In this document: positions 60,160-64,000 of the stretch, piece by piece | Layout: each line of letters begins with the position of its first letter | Numbering within the stretch: the first letter of the stretch is position 1 | Assembly: GCA_902762565.1 (NCBI GenBank) | Contig: CACWOS010000008.1 | Coordinates: 1 to 64,000 of the forward strand | DNA length: 64,000 nt | Origin: an uncultured Prevotellaceae bacterium | Lineage (GTDB): Bacteria; Bacteroidota; Bacteroidia; Bacteroidales; Bacteroidaceae | Direction: 5' to 3' | Notes under the pieces: generated by a model | Told to the model about the DNA's origin: nothing | The model's database searches: none | What the model saw: the letters and a program-made list of their open reading frames with translations, nothing else | Translations under genes and position numbers: made by a program

Positions 60160-61914
60160 ATGAAGATTATGAAGAAATATTTATCAATGATTGTTGCCAG
60201 CCTGTTGGCTGTAGCATGCGTCGATACACAGATACTCCCTAATGACAAGACCGTCGAAGAGGACTTCTGGAAATCAAAGTCTGACGTGCAGCTGATGGTG
60301 AACGGAGCCTATCAGGCCATGCTCAGCGAGAACGTCATAGCACGTCTGATTATCTGGGGCGAGCTGCGCTCTGAAGAGGTGGTTCCTGTATCGAGTGTTG
60401 TCAGCACCTTGCAGGAAGACCTTGCCGAGATCAACCTCGCCAATACCAAGACTGACAACCAGTTTGCCTCATGGGCAGATCTCTATGCAGTGATTAACCG
60501 TTGTAACCTAGTGCTCGACAAGGCAGCCCAGGTGATGTCGGAAGATCCTTCCTATACGGAGGGTGACTATCTTGCCGACTGCTCACAGATGTTGGCCCTG
60601 CGTGCCCTGTGCTATTTCTATCTGGTACGCAACTTCCGTGACGTACCCTATATCACCAGTTCGTACACCGACAGCAGCCAGGACCGCAATGTGCCTCAGT
60701 CAGCACCAGATGCAGTGCTCAGCGGCTGTATTGCCGACTTGGAGACGGCTGAGAAGAATGCCATCTCAGCAGGTGCCTACACTGACTGGCGCCGAGTGGG
60801 CTATCTGACCCGTGACGGCATTGATGCTCTCCTAGCAGATATCTATCTGTGGCGTGCCAGCATCAAACACGATGCAGCCGACTATGAGAAAGTCATCGAG
60901 TACTGTGACAAGGTGATAGCTTCTAAGAAGTCACAACATGTCAAACAGCGCAACGAAGTAGAAGACAAAGAGTACTGGCTGGCCGATGGCCGTTCCGCAT
61001 TCTCCGTGCTCTACATCACGCCTCAAAATGCCGAGGAGAGTATCTACGAGCTGCAGTTCCAGAGCGGTACCAATGCCAACAACGCCATTCTACACTACTA
61101 TAACCACTATAATGGCGGTTCTGGTCAAGCGCCCTATCTCTTTGCCTCTTCCATCCTCGGCTATGGCAAGGAAGCATTCCAGACTGGTCCATCGAAGATT
61201 ACTACCGACTGGCGTGGTCTGATGGACACCTATAACGAGCAGAAGACAGCCGGCGACTTCGACGTCTTTGAAATCCGCAAGTTTGTGTCCGAGGATGCCA
61301 ACTACAGTCCCAGCCGTACGACAGACAAGGCAGACACCAAGGCAAACTATACGAATGCCAGCACCAATTTCATCATTTACCGACTCACCGACGTGATGCT
61401 CATGAAGGCAGAGGCTTTGACAGCTCTTGCCACTGATGATGACGACGTGGAGCGACTACATGCTGCCTTTGACCTCGTGTATGAAGTCAATCTCCGTTCA
61501 ATGGATACCGACAACATGTCGGACGATGCCCTGAAGTGGGGGTCTTATAGCGGTGCCGGCAGTATGGGATATATGGAAGAGCTAATACTCCAGGAACGCC
61601 TACGCGAGTTCTGCTTCGAGGGCAAGCGCTGGTATGACCTGCTGCGCTACAGTTTCCGCCATACCGAGGGTATTGACTATTCTACCACGCTGGCACAACA
61701 GGCCGACAACGAGGCAACCTTCCCCAAGACCTATAATGAGATGCTGACACTCATGAAGCGCAAGCTGGCCGGTAAGGGCAATGCCGTGGCCGCCAAGCTC
61801 ACCACAGAGCCGGCTCTCTACATGCCCATACCTGAATCGGACATCAATGTCTGTCCAATATTGCGTCAGAATCCCAACTATAGCAATATTGACAATATTA
61901 ACAAGAACTATTAA
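60160..61914 (+). CDS. SusD/RagB-type outer-membrane lipoprotein
   Basis: A 584-residue lipoprotein with lipid-anchored C20 (SLLAVACVD), the hinged lid of the SusC complex. It has the helical (TPR-like) core with DCSQMLALRALCYFYLVRNFRDVPYIT and the C-terminal IIYRLTDVMLMKAEALTAL and LILQERLREFCFEGKRWYDLLRY motifs. It follows susC by 19 nt. The start may also be the ATG at 60169 (MKKYLSMIV). Confidence 0.94.
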   Translation: MKIMKKYLSMIVASLLAVACVDTQILPNDKTVEEDFWKSKSDVQLMVNGAYQAMLSENVIARLIIWGELRSEEVVPVSSVVSTLQEDLAEINLANTKTDNQFASWADLYAVINRCNLVLDKAAQVMSEDPSYTEGDYLADCSQMLALRALCYFYLVRNFRDVPYITSSYTDSSQDRNVPQSAPDAVLSGCIADLETAEKNAISAGAYTDWRRVGYLTRDGIDALLADIYLWRASIKHDAADYEKVIEYCDKVIASKKSQHVKQRNEVEDKEYWLADGRSAFSVLYITPQNAEESIYELQFQSGTNANNAILHYYNHYNGGSGQAPYLFASSILGYGKEAFQTGPSKITTDWRGLMDTYNEQKTAGDFDVFEIRKFVSEDANYSPSRTTDKADTKANYTNASTNFIIYRLTDVMLMKAEALTALATDDDDVERLHAAFDLVYEVNLRSMDTDNMSDDALKWGSYSGAGSMGYMEELILQERLREFCFEGKRWYDLLRYSFRHTEGIDYSTTLAQQADNEATFPKTYNEMLTLMKRKLAGKGNAVAAKLTTEPALYMPIPESDINVCPILRQNPNYSNIDNINKNY

Positions 61915-61917
61915 TCT

Positions 61918-61924
61918 AAGGAGG
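61918..61924 (+). promoter_or_regulatory. Shine-Dalgarno sequence of the second FAS1 gene
   Basis: AAGGAGG 8 nt before the ATG at 61933. Such a strong site is rare in this window (otherwise only hpf). Confidence 0.7.
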
Positions 61925-61932
61925 ACTACAAT

Positions 61933-64000
61933 ATGAAGATGAATATCAAAAACATGATAAGACACTCCGTGTTGGCAGGCCTGGGGGCTGTTGCCGTCAC
62001 CATGGTGTCATGCAATCCTGAGCCTGACGAGTCAGACCTCTACACCTTCACCGGTGAGACCATCGCATCAGTCATCGCTCAGGATAACACGCTGACAGCC
62101 TTCAACAAGATTCTTGAAAGAGTGGGCTACGACAAGATGATGGCAGCCTACGGTAGCTACACTTGCTTCGCCCCGATCAACGACGGTGTCAGCAGCTATT
62201 GCGATAGTCTGTATAATGATAAGACTTGCGTCATACCCCACAACGGTATGACTCAGCCAGAAGGGAGCACGTCCGAATATAATCCGTCGCTCGACGTGAT
62301 GACAAAGGTGGAATGGCTTTCAGACTCACTGTGTTTAGATATTGCCAAATACCACATCAGCAACACCTATCGCGACATTGTATCTATGACCGGCAACGGT
62401 GACGTGTCAACCATGCTGGGCTACCAGTTCTCCTATTCTTCCGATACTGGTAAAACGGTGCTTGAGAAAAAGTCCACCATTGTTAATTCCGACAATCAGA
62501 CCACCAATGGTTTGCTGCACATCATCGACCAGGTGATTCCCCGGTACACATTGTTTATTGGCGATGTGCTCGACCGCAACAAGGATCGCTACTCCATCTT
62601 TGCCGAGGCATTCCGCATGACGGGACTGGACAAATGCGTGCTGCAGATGTCGAAGATGGCTCCTGACGGCACCGATGCTTTCAAGTATAAGCAGCTGTAC
62701 CGTAATGGTCTGTCAGGCACGCCGGTCTTCTGGCCTGCCAATGGCGTCGGCACGGAAGGTACGATGACCTGCAAGGTACGCTACACTCTGTTTGCCGAAC
62801 CCGACGACGTGATGCGTGCCAATGGCATTAACGACATCAATGACCTCATCAAATATGCCAACGATGTATATGGTAATGCACCTTCGTGGTATGACTATAT
62901 GAGCGAAAACGGCATCACGGTGAGCACAGGCAAAGACTATACCAACCGATTCAATGCGCTCAACATGTTTGTGGCCTATCACATACTGTATGCCGGCATG
63001 TCAATCAACTGGCTTGTGTTCGAAAAAGGCAATCCGCACTATAACTATAAGCCGGATGCCGATTCATACGATTACTATGAGACTATGCTGCCACATACCA
63101 TGCTGAAGATATGGGAACCCGTATCAGTAGGTACAGGCCGTAATCTGTATATCAACCGCTATATCCAGAACAATACGCTCACCAACGAGCTGGCCACACA
63201 GGGCACTGAAAGCATCCACGCCGTCGAGCGCCCGGGTGTACTCATCAATCGTGGTGCATCGCTGACAGCTACCAATGGCTATATTCATGCCCTCAATGGC
63301 ATGCTGGTCTACGACCGCATGGTACCAAAAGGTGTCTTGAACGAGCGTATGCGCGTCAACTGTACCTCTCTGTTCCCTGAGCTCATCAACAACTTCTACC
63401 GTACATGGTCATCAGGTGACGGCAATATTCCGAGTGGACACGACGGAGGACGCATGGGTATACCAGCCTTCTACTTCGACAATGCCGTGTTCTACAACAT
63501 TTCCGATGAGACCAAGAAAAAGCAGTCGATTACCGACGAGATTTGCTTCAACTACAACCTGCACAGCTACCTGCGCTGCTATCAGTCAGACCAGATGCAA
63601 TATTGGGGCAAGTACGACTGGGCATTCCGCCTGCCGCCAGTACCAACGGGGGTCTATGAAATTCGCATCCCGTTTGCACCGATGAGCTACGGTTCGTTCA
63701 TGCAGTACTATATCGGCAACTCGTCAAGTATCACATCGATGAAGCCTTTCGGCCTGCCCTTCGATGCCCGTATCATGGGTGATGACCCGCGTATCGGTAT
63801 GACAAATGCCCTTGAGGAAGACGATATGGGTGTTGCATCAGACATCGCCCTGCACAACCGCGGCTACATGCGCGGCCCGTACAGCTACTATGGAGGTACC
63901 GGCAAGGAAAGCTGGACACAGGAAATCAGCGGACGCTATGAGTGGACACCAACCACTGTGCGCATGGTATTGGGCCGTATTCATCTGAATCAGGGTGAGG
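61933..64000 (+). CDS. Second fasciclin (FAS1)-type lipoprotein, 3' end outside window
   Basis: At least 689 residues, open to the window end. It starts MKMNIKNMIRHSVLAGLGAV, with lipid-anchored C27 (MVSCNPEPDES). Residues about 40-210 are a FAS1-like domain (LTAFNKILERVGYDKMMAAYGSYTCFAPINDGV ... NGLLHIIDQVIP), and a second related region follows (about 210-460, ending NGYIHALNGMLVYDRMVP). Beyond residue 460 the sequence is beta-rich and unrecognised. Shares the operon with the first FAS1 protein, SusC and SusD. Confidence 0.78.
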   Translation, partial: MKMNIKNMIRHSVLAGLGAVAVTMVSCNPEPDESDLYTFTGETIASVIAQDNTLTAFNKILERVGYDKMMAAYGSYTCFAPINDGVSSYCDSLYNDKTCVIPHNGMTQPEGSTSEYNPSLDVMTKVEWLSDSLCLDIAKYHISNTYRDIVSMTGNGDVSTMLGYQFSYSSDTGKTVLEKKSTIVNSDNQTTNGLLHIIDQVIPRYTLFIGDVLDRNKDRYSIFAEAFRMTGLDKCVLQMSKMAPDGTDAFKYKQLYRNGLSGTPVFWPANGVGTEGTMTCKVRYTLFAEPDDVMRANGINDINDLIKYANDVYGNAPSWYDYMSENGITVSTGKDYTNRFNALNMFVAYHILYAGMSINWLVFEKGNPHYNYKPDADSYDYYETMLPHTMLKIWEPVSVGTGRNLYINRYIQNNTLTNELATQGTESIHAVERPGVLINRGASLTATNGYIHALNGMLVYDRMVPKGVLNERMRVNCTSLFPELINNFYRTWSSGDGNIPSGHDGGRMGIPAFYFDNAVFYNISDETKKKQSITDEICFNYNLHSYLRCYQSDQMQYWGKYDWAFRLPPVPTGVYEIRIPFAPMSYGSFMQYYIGNSSSITSMKPFGLPFDARIMGDDPRIGMTNALEEDDMGVASDIALHNRGYMRGPYSYYGGTGKESWTQEISGRYEWTPTTVRMVLGRIHLNQGE

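Overview
The window comes from a member of the Bacteroidota, most likely a Prevotella-like member of the Bacteroidales. The evidence is the type IX secretion core (porP-gldK-gldL-gldM-gldN), a SusC/SusD locus, the FadL-like porin, the Bacteroidota promoter -7 element TAnnTTTG ahead of most transcription units, and the near absence of Shine-Dalgarno sequences. No species can be named from sequence alone.

Layout. 1-6.1 kb (minus strand): 5' part of tuf behind a tRNA cluster (Thr-Tyr-[broken Gly]-Thr), hpf, a XerC/D-type recombinase, rpsU, then the rplM-rpsI-rpsB-tsf operon with a roughly 200 nt structured leader. 6.1-10.4 kb: HAD hydrolase, malate dehydrogenase, and a secreted DUF5703-type protein. 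10.4-17.1 kb: a complete tryptophan operon trpB-E-G-D-C-F-A on the minus strand, preceded by a small leader peptide with three consecutive Trp codons and a terminator hairpin, i.e. a transcription attenuator. 17-26 kb: membrane metallophosphatase, Xaa-Pro aminopeptidase, CE7 esterase, BASS transporter, ComM/YifB ATPase and a subtilisin-like protease with a type IX sorting-like tail. 26-37.4 kb: gltX-waaA-AsmA-like operon, HD-domain membrane protein, FadL-like porin, priA. 37.6-44.5 kb: small outer-membrane barrel and the porP-gldKLMN operon. 44.6-51.7 kb (plus strand): U32 protein, sufE, lipoprotein, unknown protein, rpoN, PAP2-like membrane protein, purE, ispG. 51.8-64 kb: a lipoprotein and a fasciclin (FAS1) - SusC - SusD - FAS1 locus that runs off the end.

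The most unusual thing in the window is a class of very short tandem arrays: usually three to five units of 7, 8 or 9 nt (about 21-45 nt in all), with different sequences at different places but the same architecture. They fill the gaps between genes of one operon almost exactly (trpB/trpE, trpE/trpG, trpG/trpD, rpsI/rpsB, rpsB/tsf, porP/gldK, gldL/gldM, gldM/gldN, PAP2/purE) and also lie in frame inside genes: in trpE, twice in waaA, and in the hydrophobic core of the signal peptides of gldK and gldN. The same families recur at unrelated loci.

Other points: a 44-nt tRNA-Gly remnant; five genes whose predicted transcription start lies 0-6 nt from the start codon; two genes with strong Shine-Dalgarno sequences in a genome that otherwise lacks them; and a FAS1-SusCD-FAS1 locus of unknown substrate with no visible carbohydrate enzymes. 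Everything here is read by eye; homology calls rest on motif recognition.
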